Origin: Pseudomonadota bacterium
GTDB taxonomy: Bacteria > Pseudomonadota > Gammaproteobacteria > Ga0077536
Reading direction: 5' to 3'
Assembly (NCBI GenBank): GCA_016719885.1
Contig: JADJYF010000008.1
Coordinates: 62,001-126,000, forward strand
DNA length: 64,000 bases
Shown here: piece after piece, positions 16,867 through 26,337 of the stretch
Layout: every line of letters begins with the position of its first letter
Numbering within the stretch: the first letter of the stretch is position 1
Position numbers and translations under genes: made by a program
Notes under the pieces: model-generated
Seen by the model: the letters and a program-made list of their open reading frames with translations, nothing else
Database searches by the model: none
What the model was told of the DNA's origin: nothing

Positions 16867-18441
16867 ATGACGGAATCAGCCTTCCAATCCGCCCTGCTCG
16901 GCGTGTGGCGAGAAGCCGCGCGCGGCGTCGACCCGAGCGCGACGGTGGCCGCCATGGCGGCCCGGCTCGCACCCGTGTGGCCGGACCTGCGACTGACCGT
17001 GCGCGGCATCGACCGCGCGGCGACAGGGGTGATGACGCTGGGCGAAAGCCATGCCGGCCCGCCACAGCCGGAAGCCCTGCTGTGCACCGATGACATGCTC
17101 GAACGGCTGCAACGCTGGGCCGACCGCAAGCGCGTGATGGCGCGCGGCGAGCTGGCCGCGGCCGAGCCGCTGGTGATGCGGGCGCTGACTGCCGCCGCCG
17201 GGCCCGATTGCCTGGTTGGCGGTCTCGCCGATGAACATGGTGGTGTGGGCCTGCTGGTCGGCAGCCAGGTACCCGACAAGGCTTTCACGCCGCTCGAGCG
17301 TGAACGCTTCGCCGCCCTGCTCGAGCCGTTCTCGGCGGCGCTCGCCGCCGCCGCCTGCTTGCGCGAACTGACCACCCTGCGCAATGCCGCCGAGGCTGCC
17401 TCGGAGCAGTTGCGCGCGCGTCGCGGCGGCGGCCCCGGCCTCGATGAGCTGGTCGGCACCGAAGGCGGCTTGAAAGCCGCCTTCGAGCGCATTGCACTGG
17501 TTACCAAGTCCGACGTGCCGGTGCTGATCCTGGGTGAAACCGGCGCCGGCAAGGAAATGGTCGCGCGCGAGATCCACCAGCGTTCACGGCGTCGCGACGC
17601 GGCGTTCATACGCGTCAACTGTGGCGCGATTCCGCCCGAGCTCATCGACTCGGAACTGTTCGGCCACGAACGCGGCAGCTTCACCGGCGCCACCAGCCAG
17701 CGCCGCGGCTGGTTCGAACGCGCGGACCGCGGCACCTTGCTGCTGGACGAAATCGGCGACCTGCCGCCGGCCGCGCAGGTGCGCCTGTTGCGCGTGCTGC
17801 AGGACGGCCTGATTCGGCGCGTGGGCGGCGACGATGACATCAAGGTCGATGTGCGCATCATCGCCGCCACCCACCGCGACCTGCCGCTGTTGATCCAGCA
17901 GGGTCATTTCCGCGAAGACCTGTGGTATCGCCTCGCCACCTTTCCGATCGTGTTGCCGCCCTTGCGCGAACGGCCGGCCGACATTCCGGCCCTCGCCGCG
18001 CATTTCGCGCGCCGCGCCGCCACGCGTTTCGGCCTGCGCCTGCAATTGCCGAGCGCCGCGGATCTCGTCCTGCTCGGTGACTACCACTGGCCGGGCAATG
18101 TGCGAGAACTGGCGGCGGTCATGGATCGCGCCGCCATACTCGGCGACGGCCACGGCCTCGAGGTCGCGACGGCGCTGGGCGCCACGCCGGCCGGCGCCAC
18201 CAACGGCCTGCCGAGCCCGCACGGCGCGGCCACGCCCGGCGCACGCGACGGCGCCATCGCGACGCTGGACGAAGCCATGCGCGCCCACATCGAACGCGCC
18301 CTCACGCTCACCCAGGGACGCATCGAAGGCCCGCACGGCGCGGCGCTGCTGCTCGGTATCAATCCCCACACCCTGCGCGCACGGATGCGTAAACTGCGTG
18401 TCACCCGTCGCCCCGGGGCCTCGCACGCCACGCCGTCGTGA
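16867..18441 (+). CDS. sigma-54-dependent transcriptional activator (GAF-like, AAA+, Fis HTH)
   Basis: A 524-residue enhancer-binding protein. Residues 1-195 form a sensory region with GAF-like composition and no phospho-acceptor receiver domain. The AAA+ core has Walker A GETGAGKE (about 222-229), the sigma-54-contacting loop as GSFTGA (about 269-274, a variant of GAFTGA), Walker B LLLDEIGD (about 291-298) and the sensor II region WPGNVREL. The C-terminal Fis-type helix-turn-helix includes GAALLLGINPHTLRARMRKL. The ATG at 16867 is used; an upstream TTG at 16849 is less likely, and neither has a strong Shine-Dalgarno. It starts a rightward run with cysD (37 bp gap) and is divergent from the sulfate-transport operon, which has a matching promoter. 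It probably senses a sulfur metabolite (inference). Confidence 0.93.
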   Translation: MTESAFQSALLGVWREAARGVDPSATVAAMAARLAPVWPDLRLTVRGIDRAATGVMTLGESHAGPPQPEALLCTDDMLERLQRWADRKRVMARGELAAAEPLVMRALTAAAGPDCLVGGLADEHGGVGLLVGSQVPDKAFTPLERERFAALLEPFSAALAAAACLRELTTLRNAAEAASEQLRARRGGGPGLDELVGTEGGLKAAFERIALVTKSDVPVLILGETGAGKEMVAREIHQRSRRRDAAFIRVNCGAIPPELIDSELFGHERGSFTGATSQRRGWFERADRGTLLLDEIGDLPPAAQVRLLRVLQDGLIRRVGGDDDIKVDVRIIAATHRDLPLLIQQGHFREDLWYRLATFPIVLPPLRERPADIPALAAHFARRAATRFGLRLQLPSAADLVLLGDYHWPGNVRELAAVMDRAAILGDGHGLEVATALGATPAGATNGLPSPHGAATPGARDGAIATLDEAMRAHIERALTLTQGRIEGPHGAALLLGINPHTLRARMRKLRVTRRPGASHATPS

Positions 18442-18478
18442 TGGCGCTCGCGCCCGACGATTTCGAGAGACGCTCACC

Positions 18479-19381
18479 ATGAACACACTGACGCACCTGC
18501 AACGCCTCGAGGCCGAGAGCATCCACATCATGCGCGAGGTGGTGGCCGAGGCCGACAAGCCGGTCATGCTCTACTCGATAGGCAAGGACAGCGCCTGCAT
18601 GCTGCACCTGGCGCGCAAGGCCTTCTACCCGGCGCCGCCGCCCTTCCCGCTGCTGCACGTCGACACCACCTGGAAATTCCGCGACATGTATGCGCTGCGC
18701 GAGCGCATGGCGGCGCAGATGGGCATGGAACTCCTGGTACACCAGAATCCCGAAGCCAAGGCGCTGGGCATCAATCCCTTCGAGCATGGCTCGCAGGTGC
18801 ATACCGACATGTGGAAGACCCAGGGCCTGAAACAGGCCTTGACTCAGCACGGCTTCGACGCCGCGTTCGGCGGCGCGCGCCGCGACGAGGAAAAATCCCG
18901 CGCCAAGGAGCGCATCTTTTCGTTCCGCACCGCCCAGCATCACTGGGACCCGAAGAACCAACGCCCGGAACTCTGGCGCGTCTACAACATGCGCAAGGCG
19001 CGTGGCGAAAGCATGCGCGTGTTTCCGATCTCGAACTGGACCGAGCTCGACGTGTGGCAATACATCCATCTCGAGAACATCCCCATCGTGCCGCTCTACT
19101 TCTCGGCGCCGCGGCCGGTGGTGGAACGCGATGGCATGCTGATCATGGTCGATGACGAGCGCCTGCCCTTGAGGCCGGGCGAACAGCCCATGATCAAGAA
19201 CGTGCGCTTCCGCACCCTCGGCTGTTATCCCCTGACCGGCGCGGTGGAATCGAACGCCACCACGCTGCCCGAGATCATCCAGGAAATGCTCCTGACCACC
19301 ACCTCGGAGCGCCAGGGGCGTCTCATCGACCACGATGAAGCCGGTTCGATGGAGAAGAAGAAGCAGGAGGGGTATTTCTGA
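18479..19381 (+). CDS. cysD: sulfate adenylyltransferase subunit 2
   Basis: Catalytic subunit of ATP sulfurylase: ATP plus sulfate gives adenosine 5'-phosphosulfate and pyrophosphate, driven by GTP hydrolysis on CysN. The 300-residue protein has the PP-loop SIGKDSA (residues 33-39), the substrate-binding FGGARRDEEKSRAKER segment, and the family C-terminal GRLIDHDEAGSMEKKKQEGY. The ATG at 18479 follows the family N-terminus (THLQRLEAESIHIMREVVAE). The stop overlaps the cysNC start (TGATG), so the two subunits are made in step. Confidence 0.97.
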   Translation: MNTLTHLQRLEAESIHIMREVVAEADKPVMLYSIGKDSACMLHLARKAFYPAPPPFPLLHVDTTWKFRDMYALRERMAAQMGMELLVHQNPEAKALGINPFEHGSQVHTDMWKTQGLKQALTQHGFDAAFGGARRDEEKSRAKERIFSFRTAQHHWDPKNQRPELWRVYNMRKARGESMRVFPISNWTELDVWQYIHLENIPIVPLYFSAPRPVVERDGMLIMVDDERLPLRPGEQPMIKNVRFRTLGCYPLTGAVESNATTLPEIIQEMLLTTTSERQGRLIDHDEAGSMEKKKQEGYF

Positions 19382-21285
19382 TGGCCCACGTATCCGACCT
19401 CATCGCGACCGACATCGACGCCTATCTCAAGGCGCACGAGAACAAGAGCCTGCTGCGCTTCATCACCTGCGGCAGCGTCGACGACGGCAAGAGCACGCTG
19501 ATAGGCCGCCTGCTGTACGAGTCGAAGATGCTGTTCGAGGATCAGCTCGCGGCGCTGGAAGCCGATTCGCGGCGCGTCGGTACGCGCGGCGGAGAAATCG
19601 ACTACGCGCTGCTGCTAGACGGACTCACCGCCGAACGCGAGCAAGGCATCACCATCGATGTCGCCTACCGCTTCTTTTCCACCGACAAGCGCAAGTTCAT
19701 CGTCGCCGACACTCCCGGCCATGAGCAGTACACGCGCAACATGGTGACCGGCGCCTCGACCGCCGATCTGGCCATCATCCTCATCGATGCACGCAAGGGC
19801 CTCCTGCCGCAGACGCGCCGGCACAGTTACATCGTCGGCCTGCTCGGCATCCGCCACGTGCTGGTGGCGGTCAACAAGATGGACCTGGTCGATTATTCCG
19901 AGCAGGTGTTCGCGCGCATCGACCAGCAATACCGCGAACTCGCGGCGCACATCGGTCTGCCCGAGGTGCTGACCATTCCGATCTCGGGCGTGCGCGGCGA
20001 CAACATCACCGAGCCCAGCGCCAATACCCCGTGGTACACGGGCTTGCCGCTCATGACCTTGCTGGAAACCATAGAAATCGACGAGATGCGCCTGCACAAG
20101 CAGCCGTTTCGCATGCCGGTGCAATGGGTGAACCGTCCACACCTCGATTTCCGTGGCTTTGCCGGCACCGTGACCGGCGGCGTGATCCGCCCCGGCGATC
20201 CGGTGGTGGTGATGCCCTCGGGACGCGACACCACGGTGGCGCGCATCGTCAGCGCCGATGGCTTTCTCGAACAGGCGGTCGCCAACCAGTCCGTCACTCT
20301 CACGCTCACCGACGAGGTGGATGCCTCGCGCGGCGACGTGATCTCGAGCGCCGAACTGCCGGCCCAGGCCGCCGACCAGTTCGAGGCGACGGTGGTATGG
20401 ATGAGCGATGCGCCGCTGCTGCGCGGGCGCAATTACCTGCTCAAGATCGGCACCAAGACCGTCACCGCCACGGTCGCGCCGGTCAAGCACAAGCTCAACA
20501 TCGAAACCATGGAACACGTGGCCGCCGAGCAGCTGGCGCTGAACGAGATCGGCGTGGTGGAACTGGAGCTCGACCGGCCGATCGCCTTCGACCCCTATCG
20601 CGAGAACCGCGACACCGGCGGTTTCATCCTCATCGACCGCATCAGCAACAACACGGTCGGCGCCGGCATGTTGCACTTTGCCCTGCACCGCTCGCACAAC
20701 GTGAAGTGGCAGGACCTGTCCGTGACCAAGGCGGCGCGCGCCGCGCAGAATCGACAGAAGCCGGCCTGCCTGTGGTTCACCGGCCTGTCGGGGGCGGGCA
20801 AGTCAACCGTCGCCGACCTGGTCGAGAAGCAACTGCATGCGCTCGGCCATCGCACCTACGTGCTGGATGGCGACAACGTGCGTCACGGCCTGTGCAAGGA
20901 TCTCGGCTTCGGCGATGCCGACCGCGTGGAAAACATCCGGCGCGTGGCGGAAGTGGTGAAACTCATGGTCGATGCTGGCCTCATCGTGCTGACGGCCTTC
21001 ATCTCACCGTTCAGGAGCGAACGCGAGACCGCGCGCGCGCTGCTCGAGGACGGCGAATTCATCGAAGTGTTCGTCGACACGCCGCTCAAGGTCGCCGAGC
21101 AGCGCGATGTGAAAGGACTTTACGCCAAGGCGCGGGCCGGCGAGATCCGCAATTTCACCGGCATCGACTCGCCCTACGAGCCGCCCGAAGCCGCCGAGAT
21201 CCGCATCGACACCACCACCTGCACGCCGGCCGAAGCCGCCGACAGGGTGGTGGCCGAGCTGCGCGCGCGCGGCGTATTGGGCTGA
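19381..21285 (+). CDS. cysNC: bifunctional sulfate adenylyltransferase subunit 1 / adenylylsulfate kinase
   Basis: A 634-residue fusion. Residues 1-440 are CysN, an EF-Tu-like GTPase: P-loop GSVDDGKST (31-39), DTPGHEQYTRNM (about 110), NKMDL (about 164), then two beta-barrel domains. Residues ~455-634 are CysC with its own P-loop GLSGAGKST (about 467), DGDNVRHGLCKDLGF and the FISPFRSERE segment. Together with CysD it turns sulfate into APS and then PAPS. The fusion is common in proteobacteria. No PAPS reductase or sulfite reductase gene is in the window, so the reductive half must lie elsewhere. Confidence 0.97.
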   Translation: MAHVSDLIATDIDAYLKAHENKSLLRFITCGSVDDGKSTLIGRLLYESKMLFEDQLAALEADSRRVGTRGGEIDYALLLDGLTAEREQGITIDVAYRFFSTDKRKFIVADTPGHEQYTRNMVTGASTADLAIILIDARKGLLPQTRRHSYIVGLLGIRHVLVAVNKMDLVDYSEQVFARIDQQYRELAAHIGLPEVLTIPISGVRGDNITEPSANTPWYTGLPLMTLLETIEIDEMRLHKQPFRMPVQWVNRPHLDFRGFAGTVTGGVIRPGDPVVVMPSGRDTTVARIVSADGFLEQAVANQSVTLTLTDEVDASRGDVISSAELPAQAADQFEATVVWMSDAPLLRGRNYLLKIGTKTVTATVAPVKHKLNIETMEHVAAEQLALNEIGVVELELDRPIAFDPYRENRDTGGFILIDRISNNTVGAGMLHFALHRSHNVKWQDLSVTKAARAAQNRQKPACLWFTGLSGAGKSTVADLVEKQLHALGHRTYVLDGDNVRHGLCKDLGFGDADRVENIRRVAEVVKLMVDAGLIVLTAFISPFRSERETARALLEDGEFIEVFVDTPLKVAEQRDVKGLYAKARAGEIRNFTGIDSPYEPPEAAEIRIDTTTCTPAEAADRVVAELRARGVLG

Positions 21286-21292
21286 GCGAAGT

Positions 21293-21517
21293 TCAAGCGC
21301 TGACTCGGGAACGGTAGAGCGGCGCGGGCTCGGCGCGCATGCGCGCCAGGGCTTCTTCACCGCCCGCCACCCGCAGCCAACGCTCGATCAGTTCGACGTC
21401 GCGCTTGATGCGCGCCATTTCGTCCGCGCGGCCCGGTTTGCCCGAGGCGCGCAGCTGGCACAGCGCCGCCTCGTATTCACGCAGATTCGCGCACAGATCC
21501 TGGATGATGTCGCGCAT
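21293..21517 (-). CDS. small helical protein, paralogue of the protein at 21920-22207
   Basis: A 74-residue protein, predicted almost wholly helical with a charged Arg/Glu-rich pattern. It begins MRDIIQDLCANLREYEAALC and ends RMRAEPAPLYRSRVSA. Aligned to the protein at 21920-22207 it shares the plan LC..-.R.(Y/H)E(S/A)AL-.LR, then D-E--R---.-E--E-WL. Both have the ERWL/EQWL turn and the same spacing to (E/D)(E/D)AL-R. I do not recognise a family. It lies 7 bp from the cysNC stop on the opposite strand. Confidence 0.6.
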   Translation of the reverse strand: MRDIIQDLCANLREYEAALCQLRASGKPGRADEMARIKRDVELIERWLRVAGGEEALARMRAEPAPLYRSRVSA

Positions 21518-21919
21518 GATTAACCCTCGTCGCTAGTGGAATGCCGGTAACTGGGCGCAGCGGCGCCGTGCCCATCCCTGCATTCATCCGCCCACCACGG
21601 CACTACGTTCTCGTGGTTGCTCTCGGACAATAGACAAGTTCCATGCCAGGACCGAAATCGGCGGGATTTCAGAGCCTTTGTCCCTGTCCGTCGCAAGCCT
21701 GCCGCCGCCGACCCAGGCACGGCAGGACGCATGCCGGCAGCTCGCGCACCAGAAGAAGGCTCCGCGCCAGCGACGTTTCCCCTTCCAGGTGCGAATTGAT
21801 TTGCGGTCCGGCTTGAAACGCCGGTCAGCCGCTGTGCGAATGAATTCGCACCTACAGTCTAGACGTCTTGGCGGGAATCCGGCTGCGACTAATTGTCGCG
21901 GTGCGCCACGCCGGGCGAC
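21518..21919. other. intergenic region with a palindromic repeat
   Basis: About 400 bp without a gene that can be supported. The clear element is the inverted repeat at 21787-21853. Open frames across the stretch are short, Arg/Pro/Ser-biased and lack start signals. Confidence 0.6.
21787..21853. repeat. GGTGCGAATT-type inverted repeat
   Basis: Imperfect 18-nt arms (21787-21804 and 21836-21853) of the form AGGTGCGAATTSATTYGC enclose a second small hairpin (TCCGGC-TTGAAA-CGCCGG). The motif TGTAGGTGCGAATTCATT occurs again at 30483-30500 on the other side of the window, so this is a dispersed repeat family. Similar GCGAATTCATTCGC repeats are common between genes in gammaproteobacteria. Confidence 0.75.
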
Positions 21920-22207
21920 TCAGGACGCGCGACGCACGCGGCTCTTGTCGTTGTGCTGCACCGGCAGATCGGTGGGCGCCGGCAGGCGCGCCGTCACGCG
22001 TATCGAGGGGCGCACGGCGCCGCGGCGGCTGCGTTCCAGGGCGTCATCGGCGTGGATCAGCTTGAGCCATTGCTCACAGCATTCGAGCTTGTGCTCCAGG
22101 CGCTGAACTTCGTCGGGGGTGGCGCGGTGGCCAGGTTCGCGCAGGGCATGCAAGGCGCTTTCGTGCCGGCGTGCCGCCGCGCACAATTCATCCACCAAGT
22201 CGTCCAT
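21920..22207 (-). CDS. small helical protein, paralogue of the protein at 21293-21517
   Basis: A 95-residue protein whose first ~65 residues are helical and Arg/Glu/His-rich (MDDLVDELCAAARRHESALH, then EHKLECCEQWLKLIHADDAL). The rest is a basic, disordered tail. It matches the protein at 21293-21517 along the helical part with a similar Cys near residue 9. It has two extra adjacent Cys in the second helix. No known domain is recognised; a helical hairpin dimer is a reasonable guess. Confidence 0.6.
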   Translation of the reverse strand: MDDLVDELCAAARRHESALHALREPGHRATPDEVQRLEHKLECCEQWLKLIHADDALERSRRGAVRPSIRVTARLPAPTDLPVQHNDKSRVRRAS

Positions 22208-22361
22208 GCTACTTCGCTCCGGGTTGCCAAACAGAAACCGCCGCGCCGCATCACGGCGCGCCGGACTTTCATCTGTCCGGTATCGTGACCCAAGCTTGTG
22301 ACGTGGAAATGACTACTCGTCGACAGTTTTGCAAATTACCGGGTGAGCGCGCGCACGCGCT

Positions 22362-23183
22362 TCAATGCACTGTCCAGTCCACCAGTCCGGTGTGCGCGGT
22401 GACCAGCACCACCACGCCGAACACGATGCGATACCAGGCAAACACCGTGAAGTCGTGGCGCATGATGTAACGCAACAGCCAGCGTATGCACAGGAAGGCG
22501 ACCACGAAGGACGTGACGAGACCGACCGCGAACAGCCCCATGTCGGACCACGCCAGCAGCGCGCGATGCTTGTACAGATCGTAGGCCGCCACGCCGACCA
22601 GGGTCGGCACGGCGAGAAAGAACGAGAACTCGGTGGCGGCGCGGCGTGACAGGCCGAACAACAGGCCACCGATGATGGTCGCGCCGGAACGTGACGTGCC
22701 GGGAATCAGTGCACAGCATTGCGCGAGGCCGATCTTGAGAGCGTCCATGAAGCCCATGTCGTCGACCGATTCGCAGTGAATGCGATGCTCGCGGCGCTCG
22801 GCCCACAGGATCACGATGCCACCGACGATGAAGGCCACCGCCACCGGCATGGGCTTGAACAGCATCTCCTTGATGTAGTCACCGAAGGCGAGGCCGAGTA
22901 TCACCGCCGGCAGGAACGCGACGAGGATATTGACGGCGAAGCGGTTGGCGGCGGGCTCGCGACCGAGGCCGGTGAGGGCGCCGAGAAAACGCGCGCGGTA
23001 TTCCCAGATCACCGCCAGGATGGCGCCGGTCTGGATCACCATCTGGAAAACCTTGGCCTTGTCGTCGTTGAAGTGCAGCAGGTCCGCCGCCAGGATCAGG
23101 TGACCGGTGGAGGAGATCGGCAGGAACTCGGTCAGGCCTTCGACGATGCCGAGGATCAGGGCCTTCCAGTACAGAACGTCCAT
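22362..23183 (-). CDS. uppP: undecaprenyl-diphosphate phosphatase
   Basis: A 273-residue inner-membrane enzyme that dephosphorylates undecaprenyl diphosphate to recycle the lipid carrier of peptidoglycan and other polymers; its loss or gain alters bacitracin resistance. Motif 1 is VEGLTEFLPISSTGHL (about residues 14-29) with the catalytic Glu and Ser; motif 2 is PGTSRSGATI (about 160-170). About eight membrane helices are predicted, as in E. coli UppP. It starts 7 bp behind the MMPL gene stop, so it is the last gene of that leftward run. Confidence 0.97.
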   Translation of the reverse strand: MDVLYWKALILGIVEGLTEFLPISSTGHLILAADLLHFNDDKAKVFQMVIQTGAILAVIWEYRARFLGALTGLGREPAANRFAVNILVAFLPAVILGLAFGDYIKEMLFKPMPVAVAFIVGGIVILWAERREHRIHCESVDDMGFMDALKIGLAQCCALIPGTSRSGATIIGGLLFGLSRRAATEFSFFLAVPTLVGVAAYDLYKHRALLAWSDMGLFAVGLVTSFVVAFLCIRWLLRYIMRHDFTVFAWYRIVFGVVVLVTAHTGLVDWTVH

Positions 23184-23190
23184 GGCCGCT

Positions 23191-25836
23191 TCAGGGCGCC
23201 GTCTGGCGACGGCCTTCCAGCGCCGCCATCAGCGCCGGCAACACCACCAGCGCGCACAGCAGGGCATAGCCCAGCGACAGCGCAATCAACACGCCCATGC
23301 CGGCCATGCCGGGATGCTTGGACGCCGCCAGCGTGCCGAAAGACGCCACCGCGGTCAGCCCGCTGAACAGCACCGCGCGCGGCGTGCTGGTATCGAGCAA
23401 ATGATGAATGTCATCGGCATGGCCGCGTCGAATCACGAGGTAGGCTCCGTAAGCATTGTTCAATCCGATCAATAGCGGCAGCGCGATGATGTTGGCGAAG
23501 TTGAGTGGCACATCGCACAGCACCGAGGTGATGACGGTCAGCAACATGGCGAGCACCAGCGGCGCCGCCACCAGCACGGCGTCGAGCACGCCGCTCAACA
23601 CGAACACATGCATGATGATGGTCAACACCAGCGCCAGCACCGAGGCTTCGACGCAGGCCTGGATCACGGCATGGCTGCCGGCCACCAGTTCCACCGGCGC
23701 GCCGGTGGCCTGGGGTTCGAGCGCGGTGACGGCGCGTGCAAAGCGGCGCATGGCGGCGTTGTCGTTGAGATTCTCGCTCGGATAGATCTCGACGCGCGCG
23801 CGGCCGTCGGCGGCCAGGTAACGCTGCGCGAGATCGGCCGGAATGTCCTTCATCGACACCGGCCCCGCGTCGAGCAGGCTGCGCAGGCGCGCGATGGCCT
23901 GCGGCAGGTCGCCGAGCAACAGCGCGCGCACGGCCGGCACGCTGCTCGTCGGCCAGCCCTCACCCGCACGCAGGCGTTCCAGGCCCTGCTTGAGACGCGT
24001 CGCGCTGGCGCGCAGCGCGCCGTCGCCGAGCCTGGGGCCCGCTGCATCGATGCGCTTCAACAGGCGCTCGACGGCTGCCGCTTCGGCGGCGACGTCGGGC
24101 GCGCCGTTTTGCGATGAGGTGGCCAGCAGTGCGCCCGATGCCGCGCGCATGCCGTCGATGATCTCGAGTTTCTCGTCCTGGTCGGTTGGCAGGTAGTCAG
24201 CGAGGGTGATGGCCTTGTCGACTTCCTTCAACTCGCGCAAGCGCGCGGCGCGCTTGACCGCGTCGTCCAGCGAATCGGCGAGCACGTCGGCGGTATAAGG
24301 CGAGCTGTCGGCCTGGCTGGCGAGGCGCCGCCAGGCTTCGACCGCGGGGCTGTGCGGGTCCTTGAGATTGAGCGGGTTGAGATCGAACTCGACACGCGGC
24401 AACAACACCACGCCGGCCACCACCGCCAGCAGCGCGCTGACCATGATCGGCGTGCGAGCGCGCGCCACGAAGCGCGCCAGCGCGCCGTGCCGAGTGCGCG
24501 CCGCGGGGCTGGCACGGCGCGCCAGGGCGCGCGGCGCCGGCAACAGCGCCAGCAAGGCCGGCAACACCGTGAGATTGGCAATCAGGGCCACGCCCATGCT
24601 GAAGCCGGCGATGACGCCGAGCTGCGCGAGCCCGAGGTAACTGGTCGGCACGAAGGCAAAGAAGCAGATGGCGGCGCCGACCGCCGCCAGCACCAGCGCG
24701 CCGCCGGCGCCGCGCGCGGCCTCCGTCAGCGCCGCGCCGCGCTCGCTGTGCAGCGCCAGTTCTTCGCGGTAGCGCATCGCGTACTGGATGCCGAAATCGA
24801 CGCCCATGCCGATGAACAGCACCGCGAAACACACCGAGATGAGATTGAGACTGCCGACGCAGGCGACCGCGAACGCCGAGGTCCAGGCGAGACCGCAGGC
24901 CAGGGTCAGCAGCACCGCGACCACCAGGCCGGCGGCGTTCAAGCCCCACACCAGCACCAGCGCCACCGCCACGAACGACAAGCTGGTGGTGAGCGTCGCA
25001 TCGTCGGCGACCGTCACCAGTTCCTCGCCGTCCATCGCTTCGCTGCCGGTCACGAAGAATTTCACGCCTGGATACTGCGCGCGCATGTCGGCGAGCAGCG
25101 CGTGCAGCCGCTCGATGGCGTCTTCCGTCGGTCGAAAGCTGTCGTCGCTTTGCGCAGGGTCGATGAGCACGAAGGCGCGATGCGGCCCGCCCTCGCCCAG
25201 CCCCGCGAACAGTTCGTCACGCCAGTGCACGGGCTCGGCGCGGCCCTCGGCATGGGCCTGCAAGGCAACGCCAAGCTTGTCGAACATGCCCGCCAGCTGG
25301 GCGCGCTGGCTGTCGTCGAGTTCGCCTTCGAGCCCCAGGCCCAAGGCATCGAGCAGACCGCCCAGGCTCGCGTCGTTGGCCAACGCGCCGAGCAGCGGCT
25401 CGGCGCTGGTCAGGCGGTCGGACAGGTCCCACAGCGCGTCGGTTTCGAGGTAGAGCAAGCCGTTGCGCGCGAAGAACTCACCGCCGCCCGGCTGCGACAG
25501 GGCGCGCGCGATGTCCTTGCGTTCGGCGAGGCGCGCGCCGAGCGCATCGGCGGCATCCTCCGCTTCGCCGGCGTGCGCCGACTCGGTGTACACCACCACG
25601 TCGCCGGGCAGATGGGGAAAGGCGGCGTCCAGCGCGTTGCTGGCTTTCATGTGCGGCAGCTCGGGATCGAGCATGTTGCCGGTATCGGTATCGATGGCGA
25701 CGTGGCCGACCGTATACCAGCCCGCCGCCAGCGTCAGCGCGAGGCTGAGCAGCACAACCGCGAAGGGGTGACGCACGCTCGCCGTGACGATGGCGCTGGC
25801 CGCGTCTCGCGGCAGGGTCTTCCAATGCATGTTCAT
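23191..25836 (-). CDS. MMPL/RND-superfamily transporter, HpnN-like
   Basis: An 881-residue RND-superfamily protein with two repeats of one membrane helix, a periplasmic domain and a block of five helices. Helix 1 is about 24-44; the first helix block starts near residue 280 (LTTSLSFVAVALVLVWGL) and the second near 730 (ASVLALVLTIIMHVFVL). The early periplasmic motif DTDTGNMLDPELPHMKAS resembles the HpnN group, which moves hopanoid-type lipids to the outer membrane. No hopanoid synthesis genes are in the window, so a lipid substrate is likely but its identity is not shown. It follows two ExbD genes and one ExbB gene in one leftward run, a suggestive partnership. Confidence 0.85.
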   Translation of the reverse strand: MNMHWKTLPRDAASAIVTASVRHPFAVVLLSLALTLAAGWYTVGHVAIDTDTGNMLDPELPHMKASNALDAAFPHLPGDVVVYTESAHAGEAEDAADALGARLAERKDIARALSQPGGGEFFARNGLLYLETDALWDLSDRLTSAEPLLGALANDASLGGLLDALGLGLEGELDDSQRAQLAGMFDKLGVALQAHAEGRAEPVHWRDELFAGLGEGGPHRAFVLIDPAQSDDSFRPTEDAIERLHALLADMRAQYPGVKFFVTGSEAMDGEELVTVADDATLTTSLSFVAVALVLVWGLNAAGLVVAVLLTLACGLAWTSAFAVACVGSLNLISVCFAVLFIGMGVDFGIQYAMRYREELALHSERGAALTEAARGAGGALVLAAVGAAICFFAFVPTSYLGLAQLGVIAGFSMGVALIANLTVLPALLALLPAPRALARRASPAARTRHGALARFVARARTPIMVSALLAVVAGVVLLPRVEFDLNPLNLKDPHSPAVEAWRRLASQADSSPYTADVLADSLDDAVKRAARLRELKEVDKAITLADYLPTDQDEKLEIIDGMRAASGALLATSSQNGAPDVAAEAAAVERLLKRIDAAGPRLGDGALRASATRLKQGLERLRAGEGWPTSSVPAVRALLLGDLPQAIARLRSLLDAGPVSMKDIPADLAQRYLAADGRARVEIYPSENLNDNAAMRRFARAVTALEPQATGAPVELVAGSHAVIQACVEASVLALVLTIIMHVFVLSGVLDAVLVAAPLVLAMLLTVITSVLCDVPLNFANIIALPLLIGLNNAYGAYLVIRRGHADDIHHLLDTSTPRAVLFSGLTAVASFGTLAASKHPGMAGMGVLIALSLGYALLCALVVLPALMAALEGRRQTAP

Positions 25837-25878
25837 GACAATCTTGGCCGCGTCGCGGCCAGCAGGACGGCGAGTCTA

Positions 25879-26331
25879 TCAGCGATGAATGGCGGCCGGC
25901 CGGGTAATCAACGACAGATCGCCGATGCCGGCGCGACCGATGAGCGCGATGACGTCCGCCACGCGCCCGGCATCGGCCTGTTCTTCCGCCTGCAGGGCTA
26001 TCTTGGGCGGCGGATGGCCATCGGCGTTCAGGGCCTTGACCAGCGCCGCGTCGTCGAGCTGGGCCTTCTGATAGGTGACCTTGCCATCCTTGTCGACGGT
26101 CACGAACGGCACCTTCTGCGGCGCCTGGGTCAGGCTCTTCGATTGCGGCGGCAACAGCGCCTCCACCAGTTCCTGATCGAGGCTGCCGGCCAGCAGGAAA
26201 TAGAGGATGAGGATGAACACCACGTCGATCAGCGGAATGACGTTGGCGTCGCGTTCGGCGAGGTTGCCGTGCTTGCCGTGCGGTCCGAGGTAGCGCCGGT
26301 CGGCCTTGGGATTGGGTGGTTCGATGATCAT
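25879..26331 (-). CDS. ExbD/TolR family protein (second copy)
   Basis: A 150-residue protein with a short cytoplasmic N-terminus, one membrane helix (about 32-50, NVIPLIDVVFILILYFLLAG) containing the conserved Asp (about residue 36) of the proton path, and a periplasmic C-terminal domain. ExbD/TolR proteins form the stator with ExbB/TolQ and convert proton flow into work at the envelope. It sits 6 bp after the other ExbD gene and 42 bp ahead of the MMPL gene. The N-terminal GPHGKHGNLAERDANV is longer than in E. coli TolR. Confidence 0.9.
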   Translation of the reverse strand: MIIEPPNPKADRRYLGPHGKHGNLAERDANVIPLIDVVFILILYFLLAGSLDQELVEALLPPQSKSLTQAPQKVPFVTVDKDGKVTYQKAQLDDAALVKALNADGHPPPKIALQAEEQADAGRVADVIALIGRAGIGDLSLITRPAAIHR

Positions 26332-26337
26332 CGCCGC

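Noticed and set aside
21518..21919. Small protein genes between the two paralogues
   Set aside because: Frames are short, lack a Shine-Dalgarno and cross the palindromic repeat.
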